Assembly (NCBI GenBank): GCA_003112755.1
Contig: BFBT01000001.1
Span: 620,001 to 684,000, forward strand
Reading direction: 5' to 3'
Source: Lawsonibacter asaccharolyticus
GTDB lineage: Bacteria > Bacillota > Clostridia > Oscillospirales > Oscillospiraceae
Length of the DNA stretch: 64,000 nt
Shown in pieces: positions 8,016 through 15,544 of the stretch (within the stretch, counting starts at the first letter, position 1; each line of letters opens with the position of its first letter). The position numbers and the translations under genes were made by a program. The notes under the pieces are model-generated. The model saw nothing but the letters and a program-made list of their open reading frames with translations. It was not told the DNA's origin and did not search any database.

Positions 8016-8126
8016 AAGACGCTGTCCTTTATCATCATAAAGGGGGTCTCACCCTTTGTCGGCCTGCCCCGAAAGCAGGTGCTCCTTCGTTGAGCTAATG
8101 TTAATAGATAATGCTGTTAGCGTCTT
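8016..8126 (-). ncRNA. tRNA-like / Y-RNA-like unit E
   Basis: Closing helix AAGACGCT/AGCGTCTT (8 bp), then AACAGCAT (8118-8111), an inner TTATC/GATAA pairing, a D stem GCTC/GAGC with a loop lacking GG, a perfect anticodon-like arm CCTGC-TTTCGGG-GCAGG (8063-8079), and a T-arm-like stem AAAGGG/CCCTTT (8039-8057) with the loop TGAGACC, which is not a canonical TTCGA loop. It is the first unit of the transcript and is separated from unit D by three bases. Confidence 0.6.
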
Positions 8127-8265
8127 TTACAAAGCGCATTCTTTATTCCGGAGAGGTTACTACGCCAGACCAGAACAGCGTCTATAATTAAAAGTCATAT
8201 GCATGGGTTTGCTGTATGCGCTTTTCGTGATTTAAGAATACTGCCTGTTCAGAGGAAAAACACGG

Positions 8266-8293
8266 AAAAAAAGTTGCGAACTCAAGAGCAACT
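8266..8293 (-). terminator. Short hairpin plus U-tract upstream of the tRNA-like array (possible attenuator)
   Basis: On minus, AGTTGC (8293-8288) pairs with GCAACT (8277-8272) around a 10-base loop, followed by a run of T. If transcription starts further upstream this would be an early terminator or attenuator; if the promoter lies downstream, near TTAATTATAG around 8190, it would be irrelevant. Confidence 0.4.
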
Positions 8294-8318
8294 ACCTAAA
8301 AGTCTGCGAAAAATTGGT

Positions 8319-8363
8319 TCAAACCCATTCCAGACCGCAGTTGGCAAGGAGCTGTTCTTTCAT
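8319..8363 (-). CDS. Possible 14-residue leader peptide upstream of the array
   Basis: Minus-strand ATG at 8363 behind a strong AGGAGGTG at good spacing, reading MKEQLLANCGLEWV and a TGA stop, placed just before the hairpin/U-tract at 8266-8293. A short translated leader plus a hairpin is the layout of transcription attenuators. The same Shine-Dalgarno-like block is also one arm of an inverted repeat with the ribosome site of the divergent WYL gene, so it may instead be an operator. Confidence 0.3.
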   Translation of the reverse strand: MKEQLLANCGLEWV

Positions 8364-8368
8364 TTGGA

Positions 8369-8409
8369 CACCTCCTGTGGTAAAATGAGGCCATAAACTG
8401 CAGGAGGTG
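8369..8409. promoter_or_regulatory. 9-bp inverted repeat in the divergent WYL/array promoter region
   Basis: CACCTCCTG (8369-8377) and CAGGAGGTG (8401-8409) are perfect inverted copies 23 bases apart, flanking a TAAAAT -10-like box (8381-8386). The right copy contains the ribosome site of the first WYL gene. It could be a binding site for the WYL regulators or an mRNA hairpin hiding that ribosome site. Confidence 0.4.
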
Positions 8410-8415
8410 GATTTC

Positions 8416-9663
8416 GTGGCATATAGTGAGTTGGTCAAGAGTTTTGAGCGTATCCGGAGCTACATGCGCGAATTCTATGTCTATGGGTTTAAGAGTCGGG
8501 AAGAGTACAGCATCAAGAGTGCCCGCAGCTACGATAATGAGCGGCGAAGAATTGAGAGTTGGATCGGCGACTTTATGTCCTTCCATCAGGACACATCCGG
8601 CAAGAATGTATTCCTCTCGGTTGACAGCAGACGGATCCCACACAACCCGCTCCACAAGGCTTTTAAAGCCAAAAGCTTTACCGATAAGGACATCACCCTC
8701 CACTTCTATGTGATGGACCTGCTGGCCGATGGCAGCGCGCTTTCTTCCAGAGAGATTGTCGATTGCATCAATGATGACTATCTCTCTCATTTCAGCGGCG
8801 CCTTCTCTCCAGACGAATCCACCGTGCGGAAAAAGCTCAAGGAATATGAGGCGCTTGGTCTGCTAAGCTCCGAGAAATGCGGTCGTGAGGTACTCTACCG
8901 GAGAACGGATGATAACACCGTTGATTTGAATACCTGGGCAGACGCCCTATCCTTTTTCTCCGAGGAGGATCCACTCGGGGTGATTGGCTCCTTCTTGATC
9001 GATAAATTGGAAAAACCTTCTGATAGCTTCCGATTCAAACATCACTACATGCTCCACGCCCTGGACAGTGATGTCCTCTGTGATCTGTTGGCGGCAATCG
9101 ATGAAAAAAGAGCTGCGGAACTGACCGTCAGGAGCCTGCGGAGTGGCCGCGACTATCAAAGGACGGTTTGTCCTCTGAAGATCTATGTCAGCACCCAGTC
9201 CGGGCGCCAGTATCTGCTCGGCTACCATTACCGGGGGCGGCACTTATCTTTCTTCCGGTTGGATGCCATCAAAAAGGTCACGATTGGGAATGTCGAGAAA
9301 CACTACAGCAAGTACTTAGGGTACCAGGAGAAGTTTGACCAGCACCTTTGGGGTGTCTCAACGGGTCCCGACCATAATTTGGATCATATTGAAATGACGG
9401 TCCATTTTGACCCGGGCGAGGAATTCGTGCTGCACCGCCTGGAGCGCGAGAAGCGCCATGGTACAGTCGAACTATTGGACTCACAGACTTGCAGGTTTTC
9501 AGCCGATGTCTATGATGCCTCAGAGATACTGCCCTGGCTGCGCACCTTCATCGGCCGCATTGTAGATCTCAAATGCTCCAGCCAGTATGTTTTGGATATG
9601 TTCCAAGAAGATTTGGCTCGGATGGACGCTCTGTACGGAGGTGGCAACGATGTTATTCAGTGA
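8416..9663 (+). CDS. WYL-domain transcriptional regulator 1
   Basis: 415 residues. The N-terminal part looks like a helical winged-helix module (REIVDCINDDYLSHF, then STVRKKLKEYEALGLL near 120-150). The middle is a WYL domain (about residues 245-300) with the typical YLLGYHYRGRHLSFFRLDAI strand pattern, and the C-terminus is a WCX-like extension. WYL domains are ligand-binding modules, probably for nucleic acid or nucleotides, and often control defence or stress genes. The GTG at 8416, 8 bases after AGGAGG, is preferred over the GTG at 8407, which lies inside the ribosome site. It is divergent from the tRNA-like array/RtcB operon and overlaps the second WYL gene by 14 bases. Confidence 0.85.
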   Translation: MAYSELVKSFERIRSYMREFYVYGFKSREEYSIKSARSYDNERRRIESWIGDFMSFHQDTSGKNVFLSVDSRRIPHNPLHKAFKAKSFTDKDITLHFYVMDLLADGSALSSREIVDCINDDYLSHFSGAFSPDESTVRKKLKEYEALGLLSSEKCGREVLYRRTDDNTVDLNTWADALSFFSEEDPLGVIGSFLIDKLEKPSDSFRFKHHYMLHALDSDVLCDLLAAIDEKRAAELTVRSLRSGRDYQRTVCPLKIYVSTQSGRQYLLGYHYRGRHLSFFRLDAIKKVTIGNVEKHYSKYLGYQEKFDQHLWGVSTGPDHNLDHIEMTVHFDPGEEFVLHRLEREKRHGTVELLDSQTCRFSADVYDASEILPWLRTFIGRIVDLKCSSQYVLDMFQEDLARMDALYGGGNDVIQ

Positions 9664-10561
9664 GATCTACGGAAGCTATTTCAATGTCGTCGCAGCTGTC
9701 CTTTCCGAAGCATCCGATGGGAAGTTGACAGATCGAAGAATGACCGAGCTTGTCCGGGAAAAGGCTTTCGCGGAAAGCGCGCTTGCAATTCCGGCAGCGC
9801 TGAAATCCGGAACCTGGCCTTTACTCGATCAGGAGTATCATTCCATACTTCACCACAAGCCAACCATGCCTTTGACAATGCTCCAAAAGAGATGGCTCAA
9901 AGCGCTGCTGTCTGATCCCAGAATCGCTCTGTTTGATCCGGACACGACCGGGCTGGAAGATGTTGATCCGCTGTATGCTCAGGACACCTTCATTCTCTTT
10001 GACCAGTACGCGGACGGAGATCCGTATGGGGATCCCGCCTACATAGCTTGCTTCCAAACAGCACTGAAGGCAATTCGAAAGAAGAGAAAACTGCGTATCC
10101 GGTTCCGTGGCCATACCGGCGCCCGCCATTCGATCGAGTGTATACCTTACCGCCTGGAATATTCCGCCAAGGACGATAAGTTCAGGTTACTGGCAACCGG
10201 CAAGCGACGGCTCAACACGATCAATATGGCTCGTGTGCGTTCATGCGAGTTGCTGGATGCCTATGATCCCAAATCCATCACGCTGCCTCAGGAAAATTCC
10301 GAAGAGCTTGTAATGCTGCTTCATGACGAGCGCAACGGGCTGGAACGTGTGCTGCTACACTTCTCCCATTTTGAAAAAGAGACTCAGAAGTTGGCCGATC
10401 GGCTCTATCAGATCAGGCTCCGTTACGACAAGGACGATGAGACCGAGATGCTTATTAGGGTGCTGTCCTTCGGCCCGGTGCTGGAAGTCATTGAACCAAG
10501 CGCTTTTGTCACGCTGATGAGAAAGCGGATTGCCGTTCAGAAACAGCGCTTCTGCCAATAA
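9650..10561 (+). CDS. WYL-domain regulator 2
   Basis: 303 residues, beginning at ATG 9650 behind GGAGG inside the end of WYL gene 1, so the two are translationally coupled. The first 120 residues form a helical domain with LVREKAFAESALAIPAALKSG. A WYL domain follows (residues about 140-215: KAIRKKRKLRIRFRGHTG, then CIPYRLEYSAKDDKFRLLATG), then a C-terminal WCX-like part. No DNA-binding helix-turn-helix is obvious. A pair of co-encoded WYL proteins suggests a hetero-oligomer, as with PafB and PafC; that comparison is inference. The likely target is the divergent RNA-repair operon and the AAA/vWA genes downstream. Confidence 0.82.
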   Translation: MLFSEIYGSYFNVVAAVLSEASDGKLTDRRMTELVREKAFAESALAIPAALKSGTWPLLDQEYHSILHHKPTMPLTMLQKRWLKALLSDPRIALFDPDTTGLEDVDPLYAQDTFILFDQYADGDPYGDPAYIACFQTALKAIRKKRKLRIRFRGHTGARHSIECIPYRLEYSAKDDKFRLLATGKRRLNTINMARVRSCELLDAYDPKSITLPQENSEELVMLLHDERNGLERVLLHFSHFEKETQKLADRLYQIRLRYDKDDETEMLIRVLSFGPVLEVIEPSAFVTLMRKRIAVQKQRFCQ

Positions 10562-10612
10562 TTCTCCTAAGCACAGAAAAAACCATCATTCGTCAGAAAG
10601 GCTGCACGAGAA

Positions 10613-11701
10613 ATGACTGATAACGAAACCAATTTGACCTTACTGAATGTGAATCAGATTGTGAGCCTATTGTCCCGGGCCTATATCAAGCTCATCAAAA
10701 ACGGTACCCCACTAAAATCTTTTCCCTCCGTGATGCTGTGGGGGCCTCCGGGTATCGGCAAATCCCAGGGTGTTCGTGAGATAGCGGGCAACATCCAGGC
10801 TAAGACCGGAAAAAAGGTTTCCATCACAGATGTACGCCTGTTGCTATTCAACCCGGTAGATCTCAGAGGCATCCCGACGACCAACGCGGATAAAACCCTA
10901 TCGGTGTGGCTGAAGCCTCAGATTTTCCAGATGGATGAAAGTGAAGATGTGATCAACATCCTCTTCCTAGACGAGATCACCGCCGCACCGCAGTCGGTGC
11001 AGGCCGCTGCCTATCAGATCACGCTGGATCGCGTTATTGGTGAGCATAAGCTGCCGGAGAACTGTATCGTCATTGCCGCTGGCAACCGCGTTACCGATAA
11101 ATCCGTTGCCTATAATATGCCACGCGCATTAGCCAACCGTCTCTTGCACATTACTGTGAAGGGCGATCCTGACTCCTGGCACGACTGGGCTGTCAAATCA
11201 GGCATTCACCGCTTTGTCACCAGTTTTCTGGAGTATAACCCAACCGCTCTCATGCGCTCCGATAGCCCTGAATCCACCTTGGCTTTTCCAACACCTCGTT
11301 CCTGGGAGATGGTCAGCAACATCCTTACCAATATCTCAGAAAACATGGACGCAATTCAGCCTTTGATATCCGGCTGTATCGGGGCAAGCGTAACTTACAA
11401 TTTTGCGAAATGGTGCACTCTGTTTTCAAACCTGCCTTCAATCGAAGACATCTTCGCCGGAAAAAAGACTGCTGTTGAGAAGTCTCCGGAAATGCAGGAG
11501 GCCCTTAGGGCTGAGATGGTCGCCTATGCGCATCAGCATCCGGAAAAGGAGCTCATCAACAACTCTATAGTATTCGCTTGTGATCTTCCTTGGACTTTCC
11601 GCACCAACCTCCTCCATGATTATCAGCTCATCCCTAAGCTCCGCCCCATTCTTGCAGAAAACGCAATATACCTGGATGCGGTTAAGGCAGGCATGAAATG
11701 A
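10613..11701 (+). CDS. MoxR-type AAA+ ATPase
   Basis: 362 residues. Walker A GPPGIGKS (44-51), Walker B LFLDE (117-121), a sensor region ENCIVIAAGNR and an arginine-rich MPRALANRL stretch identify a MoxR/RavA-type AAA+ ATPase. Such ATPases work with vWA-domain partners as chaperone or chelatase-like remodelling machines. The stop overlaps the start of the DUF2201 vWA gene (ATGA), so both are made together. It lies 51 bases after the WYL pair. In this cassette it may remodel RNA-protein complexes; this is inference. Confidence 0.9.
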   Translation: MTDNETNLTLLNVNQIVSLLSRAYIKLIKNGTPLKSFPSVMLWGPPGIGKSQGVREIAGNIQAKTGKKVSITDVRLLLFNPVDLRGIPTTNADKTLSVWLKPQIFQMDESEDVINILFLDEITAAPQSVQAAAYQITLDRVIGEHKLPENCIVIAAGNRVTDKSVAYNMPRALANRLLHITVKGDPDSWHDWAVKSGIHRFVTSFLEYNPTALMRSDSPESTLAFPTPRSWEMVSNILTNISENMDAIQPLISGCIGASVTYNFAKWCTLFSNLPSIEDIFAGKKTAVEKSPEMQEALRAEMVAYAHQHPEKELINNSIVFACDLPWTFRTNLLHDYQLIPKLRPILAENAIYLDAVKAGMK

Positions 11702-13065
11702 CTGATAAGCGAATCAATAAGCTCAAAAGAAAACTCCAGGAGGCCCGGTATCGGCTTCTGACACGGGAGCCGGAGTTGGCGGCGCCGCTGGTAGAGATGT
11801 TGTTTGTCACCAATGTGGATGTGCGCCGGATGTCAACAAACGGGAGTTGCATCTACTTTGACGCGAGCTGGTTGGAAAAGCTCGACGACAACAGCTTGGA
11901 TTTTGCGCTCTGCCACCAGCTCATGCATATCCGGTTAGGGCATCTCTCACGCCCGCAGTTTTATAAAGGTGACCGTTTTCACTTTGCCTGCAATATCGTT
12001 GTCAACTCCTCGCTTATCCGGTATGACTTCACGGATGACAAGCTCCCTGGAATCGGCGAGATCCACCATGAGACTTTTTATCCCAAAGTTGAAGGCTGCG
12101 AGTTGACGCCTTACGAGGCATTTCAGATGACACCTTTGGATCCTTCCACGTTGAGTGATGCGCAGCGCCGCAATCTCCTGCTGGATTCAGATGAGTGGTG
12201 GGATAGGCCGAACGCCCGCACCGAGGATGGGGTCCTGATTCTCAGCCCGGATGACCCTGATCCCGATGACCTAATTCCATCTGAGCGCATTCGAGGAATC
12301 ATCGAGCGAGTGTGCAAAGGGTTCCGCAAGCAGGAGATGCCTGAAGTATATCGCCCGGAAGCAGATGATGATGACGAACTGGACGATCTCATCTTCGAGT
12401 ATACAACACGCCCGAGTGCGAATCTCAAAGAGGCAATTCGGGAAATCCGGGGTTCAAAGGACCGCGATGCAGAAAACTATGACAGTAGCACCCTTTGTGA
12501 GCGCGTCCTTCACCGATCGAAAATCACGACTCACGATTGGCAATCTCTCTTGAACCACTTTATCATGGACGAAACAAGGGACTACAGCTTTACCCCTCCC
12601 GATCGCAGGCTGCAGGACCTGGACTTCTTTCTGCCGGATTACAACGAGTCTGAAACGCCCAGGCTCAATGTTTTGTTCATGGTTGATATCTCTGCCTCTT
12701 TGAAAGATCAGGAAGTGGCCATGGCCGCCGCCGAGATCTGCGCAGCTATTGAGCAATTCGGCGGGATGCTTAGCGGCTCCATCGGTTTCTTTGATTCGGA
12801 AGTCCGACGGGTAGTTCCCATTACCAGTGCGGAAAACCTGCTGCAACTGAAGCCATATAGCGGAGGCGGGACAAGTTTCCAGTGCATTTTTGATTATGTT
12901 CGGGAACATATGTCTGACAATGTTCCTTCAGAAATCGTCATCATGACAGATGGGAAAAGCGATTTCCCGGAATATGAGGCCTCATCCGGCATACCTGTGC
13001 TCTGGCTGCTCACCAATAACCGTGTTAGGATCCCCTGGGGGCAGGCGGCGTACTTCCGAAAATAG
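11698..13065 (+). CDS. DUF2201 putative metallopeptidase with vWA-like domain
   Basis: 455 residues. The N-terminal half matches the putative metallopeptidase domain that precedes DUF2201: LCHQLMHIRLGH (71-82) gives an HxxxH plus a third histidine, though the usual glutamate of HExxH is a glutamine here, so peptidase activity is doubtful. An acidic middle (residues about 180-245) is followed by a vWA domain with DISAS near residue 327 in VDISASLKDQEV and a second GGGTSF motif. It overlaps the MoxR gene by 4 bases, the standard MoxR/vWA pair. Ends before a separate promoter for the next gene. Confidence 0.85.
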   Translation: MTDKRINKLKRKLQEARYRLLTREPELAAPLVEMLFVTNVDVRRMSTNGSCIYFDASWLEKLDDNSLDFALCHQLMHIRLGHLSRPQFYKGDRFHFACNIVVNSSLIRYDFTDDKLPGIGEIHHETFYPKVEGCELTPYEAFQMTPLDPSTLSDAQRRNLLLDSDEWWDRPNARTEDGVLILSPDDPDPDDLIPSERIRGIIERVCKGFRKQEMPEVYRPEADDDDELDDLIFEYTTRPSANLKEAIREIRGSKDRDAENYDSSTLCERVLHRSKITTHDWQSLLNHFIMDETRDYSFTPPDRRLQDLDFFLPDYNESETPRLNVLFMVDISASLKDQEVAMAAAEICAAIEQFGGMLSGSIGFFDSEVRRVVPITSAENLLQLKPYSGGGTSFQCIFDYVREHMSDNVPSEIVIMTDGKSDFPEYEASSGIPVLWLLTNNRVRIPWGQAAYFRK

Positions 13066-13115
13066 GAGGTATTTGTGCATACACAGGAACAACGTATTAG
13101 TCAAAATGCATTGAC

Positions 13116-13144
13116 TTGCCAATTCCGGCCATTAACGGTACAAT
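13116..13144 (+). promoter_or_regulatory. Sigma-A promoter of the TPR-nuclease gene
   Basis: TTGCCA (13116-13121), 17-base spacer, TACAAT (13139-13144), about 35 bases before the ATG at 13179, which has GGAGG at proper distance. It separates this gene from the MoxR/vWA operon. Confidence 0.6.
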
Positions 13145-13178
13145 ATGAGCACAGAATCATCACCATGGAGGTATTGCA

Positions 13179-14723
13179 ATGGCAACGGATAGCACCCTTC
13201 AAAAAATAGCCGATAATCTTCTCGCGCAATTCGACAAGACTCTACTTGATAATTCAACAGATTTTTCTTCTTGCGACCAAATATTGAACGCAGCTCCCTC
13301 TGAACACAAAGGTGGGTTGGAGTCCCTTTACTGTGATCTACTTTTGGACGCACTTATTTCGGGTTACTACAGGTATTCCGAGATGGACACCAAGCAGTTG
13401 GTCGATGACCCACTATATACAAAATTCAAGAAAATGGTATATGGACTCGATAGATCGGATCCATACAATTTGCTGTACTACGCCATTATTGATTTGGTAT
13501 CCGGAAAGAAAGAGAATGTTCTTCAGTACTTGTCGGCTTACCTAGATGAAAAAATCAAAAGCCTCAAAACAGAGTCTGGGATATTCACAGCTGAGGATTT
13601 CACATACATTCTGGTGGTTCCACTGAAAGAGGGCTTTCCCGGTATGTGGAGCGCCATAGGAAGAATGCTGGATAGAGACGATGTTGAAGCAGGAATCCCT
13701 GAAATGTGTGCTGCTCTGGATCACCTGTATTATGACTCTAAGAATGAGAGCATCATCGAGTCACTTACCCAGGTCTTACAGTGTAATCCGAAGATCCTGT
13801 TAGCAAAAGAACTCCTCGGATATACCTACTACAATATGCAGATGTTGGGAAATGCACTCTCATATTTTGAGCAATTTGAAGATGGAAAACCCACATCTCG
13901 CATTTTCCTTGAGGGCACCGTCTACTTCTGGATGGCATGGTGCTACGGAAAGAAAAAGGACTGTCTCAAGGAAGAAGAATACTATCGGAAGTCACTTGAG
14001 GCTCTTCCTGTCGGCGAAAATACCCTAAATAATCTAGGGTACTCGCTGTATAAACAGAGGAAATTCAAAGAAGCCCAAAGCGTATTTGAAGACTGCCTGC
14101 GGCAGAATCGAGATGTGCGCTATGCCGCAAATAATCTCGTGCGAACCCTTCTCGCCCAAGGCAAGAATGGAGAGGCTCAGAGAGTCATCCAAGAGCATGA
14201 GCGTTTTGTCTCAAAGGATTTGAAGAAGAGGGCTGAAAAGCCAGTTGGCAAAGTAAAAATCGCTGTCCCAGAGCCTGCCGTTACTGATGTTGAGGCGGAA
14301 ACGATCGTAGACATCGGCGTAAAAAAACAGCAATTCTCCAGCGAAAAGCTTCTCGAAGATGAACTGGTGCAGCGGATGGAAATTGGCATTCCTGTATTTG
14401 GGATGCCGCTCCGTATATATCAGAAGCGAGGTGTCTATGGCAGGCAATTTGTTTTGAGGAATGGCAGGCTTGATATCCTTGGGATTGATACCGCTGGAGA
14501 CCTGTATGTTATCGAGTTGAAAAAGGACTCTGGCTATGATGACGCTTATGCACAAACGCGAGAGTATATCGATTGGATTGAGGAAGATGTTGCAGTCAAA
14601 GGACAGCGTGTATTTGGCATAATATGTTTGAATGATCCGACAAAAGATCTCATTGAAAAAGTCAAGGCTGACGATCAGATGCGGCTATTTGAGTACTCCA
14701 TTTCCTATTCAGAGATTATCTAA
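13179..14723 (+). CDS. TPR-repeat protein with C-terminal NucS/DUF91-like nuclease domain
   Basis: 514 residues. Residues about 170-345 contain tetratricopeptide-type repeats (for example ENTLNNLGYSLYKQRKFKEA). The C-terminal 110 residues resemble the endonuclease NucS/DUF91 fold: GRLDILGI (429-436) and VIELKK (444-449) give the PD-(D/E)xK pattern D432 and E446-x-K448, followed by QTREYIDWI. It has its own promoter and ribosome site and no close partner gene. A TPR sensor fused to a nuclease fits a stand-alone defence or DNA-repair protein; function is inferred. Confidence 0.72.
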   Translation: MATDSTLQKIADNLLAQFDKTLLDNSTDFSSCDQILNAAPSEHKGGLESLYCDLLLDALISGYYRYSEMDTKQLVDDPLYTKFKKMVYGLDRSDPYNLLYYAIIDLVSGKKENVLQYLSAYLDEKIKSLKTESGIFTAEDFTYILVVPLKEGFPGMWSAIGRMLDRDDVEAGIPEMCAALDHLYYDSKNESIIESLTQVLQCNPKILLAKELLGYTYYNMQMLGNALSYFEQFEDGKPTSRIFLEGTVYFWMAWCYGKKKDCLKEEEYYRKSLEALPVGENTLNNLGYSLYKQRKFKEAQSVFEDCLRQNRDVRYAANNLVRTLLAQGKNGEAQRVIQEHERFVSKDLKKRAEKPVGKVKIAVPEPAVTDVEAETIVDIGVKKQQFSSEKLLEDELVQRMEIGIPVFGMPLRIYQKRGVYGRQFVLRNGRLDILGIDTAGDLYVIELKKDSGYDDAYAQTREYIDWIEEDVAVKGQRVFGIICLNDPTKDLIEKVKADDQMRLFEYSISYSEII

Positions 14724-14833
14724 CGAAGAAGGCATGTATCCAGCAAGACCGTCCGATCAACTAGACAATCCTCGTTTCCTTGAATGAAATATGTTTTATT
14801 CCTCTAATCGGTACGGATAAAGGCAAAGAAGTG

Positions 14834-14878
14834 ATGAAGAATCTTTTCAAAAAGCAGCTTAAACGCCAGAAAAAGTAA
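14834..14878 (+). CDS. Tiny basic ORF, doubtful
   Basis: Fourteen residues (MKNLFKKQLKRQKK) downstream of the TPR-nuclease gene. It has only a weak GGCAAAGAAG ribosome site. It might be a basic micropeptide or the remains of a lost gene. A 9-bp hairpin (14880-14901, GTCAAAAGG-CATA-CCTTTTGAC) follows directly. Confidence 0.2.
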   Translation: MKNLFKKQLKRQKK

Positions 14879-14918
14879 TGTCAAAAGGCATACCTTTTGA
14901 CGGACTGAACTGAACATG

Positions 14919-14972
14919 AAAAACGCGCCCCAAGAGTGCGCCAAAACATCGGCGTTCACTTTTGGGGCGTGT
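14919..14972 (-). terminator. Long double-stem terminator for the AbrB-like gene
   Basis: Arms 14957-14972 and 14923-14938 pair over about 16 bases, with an inner hairpin CGCC/GGCG. Read on minus it ends in TTTTT, 50 bases after the stop of the AbrB-like gene at 15024. Confidence 0.65.
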
Positions 14973-15023
14973 CATTTTCGCTTCATACATTTTGGGTCAG
15001 CGGGGGCAACGAGGATCTTCCCA

Positions 15024-15200
15024 CTAACCCTCGGCTTTTGTAAAGATTATTTTGTTATCAACGACTTCGAAAAGCAGCTCATCTCCGTCGTTAAGATACA
15101 ATGCATTCCGCACCCATTTTGCAATATGGATCTGCCCATCATTAAACATAGGTGACTGTATGTTCTTGGCATGCATTGCGCCCCCAACATTTATTCTCAT
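15024..15200 (-). CDS. Small AbrB/SpoVT-like swapped-hairpin protein
   Basis: About 50-58 residues. The C-terminal pattern HIAKWVRNALYLNDGDELLF followed by KIIFTKA is that of AbrB/MazE-type DNA-binding or antitoxin domains. Starts are possible at ATG 15200 or at ATG 15176 just after GGGGGCGC. A TATAGAAT box right before 15200 argues for the shorter form. No toxin gene is adjacent; the nearest MazF-like gene is 18 kb away. Confidence 0.6.
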   Translation of the reverse strand: MRINVGGAMHAKNIQSPMFNDGQIHIAKWVRNALYLNDGDELLFEVVDNKIIFTKAEG

Positions 15201-15252
15201 TTTTATTCTATAATCCTGTTCTTTCCGGGCGATGAACAATTTATGGCAAATC

Positions 15253-15492
15253 TTATTTCGGAGTGCAGGCACCACCCTGCATGGGCAGCTTGTTGACACC
15301 CTTGTAGTCCACGAACTTGCCGGCAGATGGTTTTGCAGCCGGCACTTTCTGTACGGTGCTGCCCATCATTGCCTTCATCTTTTCGATCTTCTTATCGAGC
15401 TTAGGGGTAGGTTGTCCATTCCGGGTTGCCTGTGCCTTGGCCATTGTAAGACGCTGATATTGTTGCTTCAAAGACATCTCTTGTTTTTTCAA
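15253..15492 (-). CDS. Small basic protein of unknown function
   Basis: 79 residues starting with TTG behind GGAGG. Lysine- and glutamine-rich, coiled-coil-like in the first 45 residues (KLDKKIEKMKAMM), then a proline/alanine linker and a VDYKGVNKLPMQGG end. Not recognised. It is followed 50 bases later by the AbrB-like gene. Confidence 0.5.
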   Translation of the reverse strand: MKKQEMSLKQQYQRLTMAKAQATRNGQPTPKLDKKIEKMKAMMGSTVQKVPAAKPSAGKFVDYKGVNKLPMQGGACTPK

Positions 15493-15544
15493 TATGATCC
15501 CTCCATTAGTAGTTTTTGAGGAACAACGACTTCAGGCTCAACTA

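Noticed and set aside
7507..8040. Open reading frames running across the tRNA-like array on both strands (7507-7800 minus, 7831-8040 plus)
   Set aside because: They lack ribosome sites, have no protein-like composition, and cross several perfect RNA helices; the structured-RNA reading explains the sequence better.
7621..8126. Five ordinary tRNA genes
   Set aside because: No unit has a normal 7-bp acceptor stem stacked on the core together with discriminator and CCA; D arms, anticodon loops or T loops are abnormal in most, and an extra terminal helix is present. Units C and D come closest.
7600..8420. T-box riboswitch upstream of the DUF2828 gene
   Set aside because: I looked for the conserved T-box sequence and an antiterminator/terminator pair and found neither.
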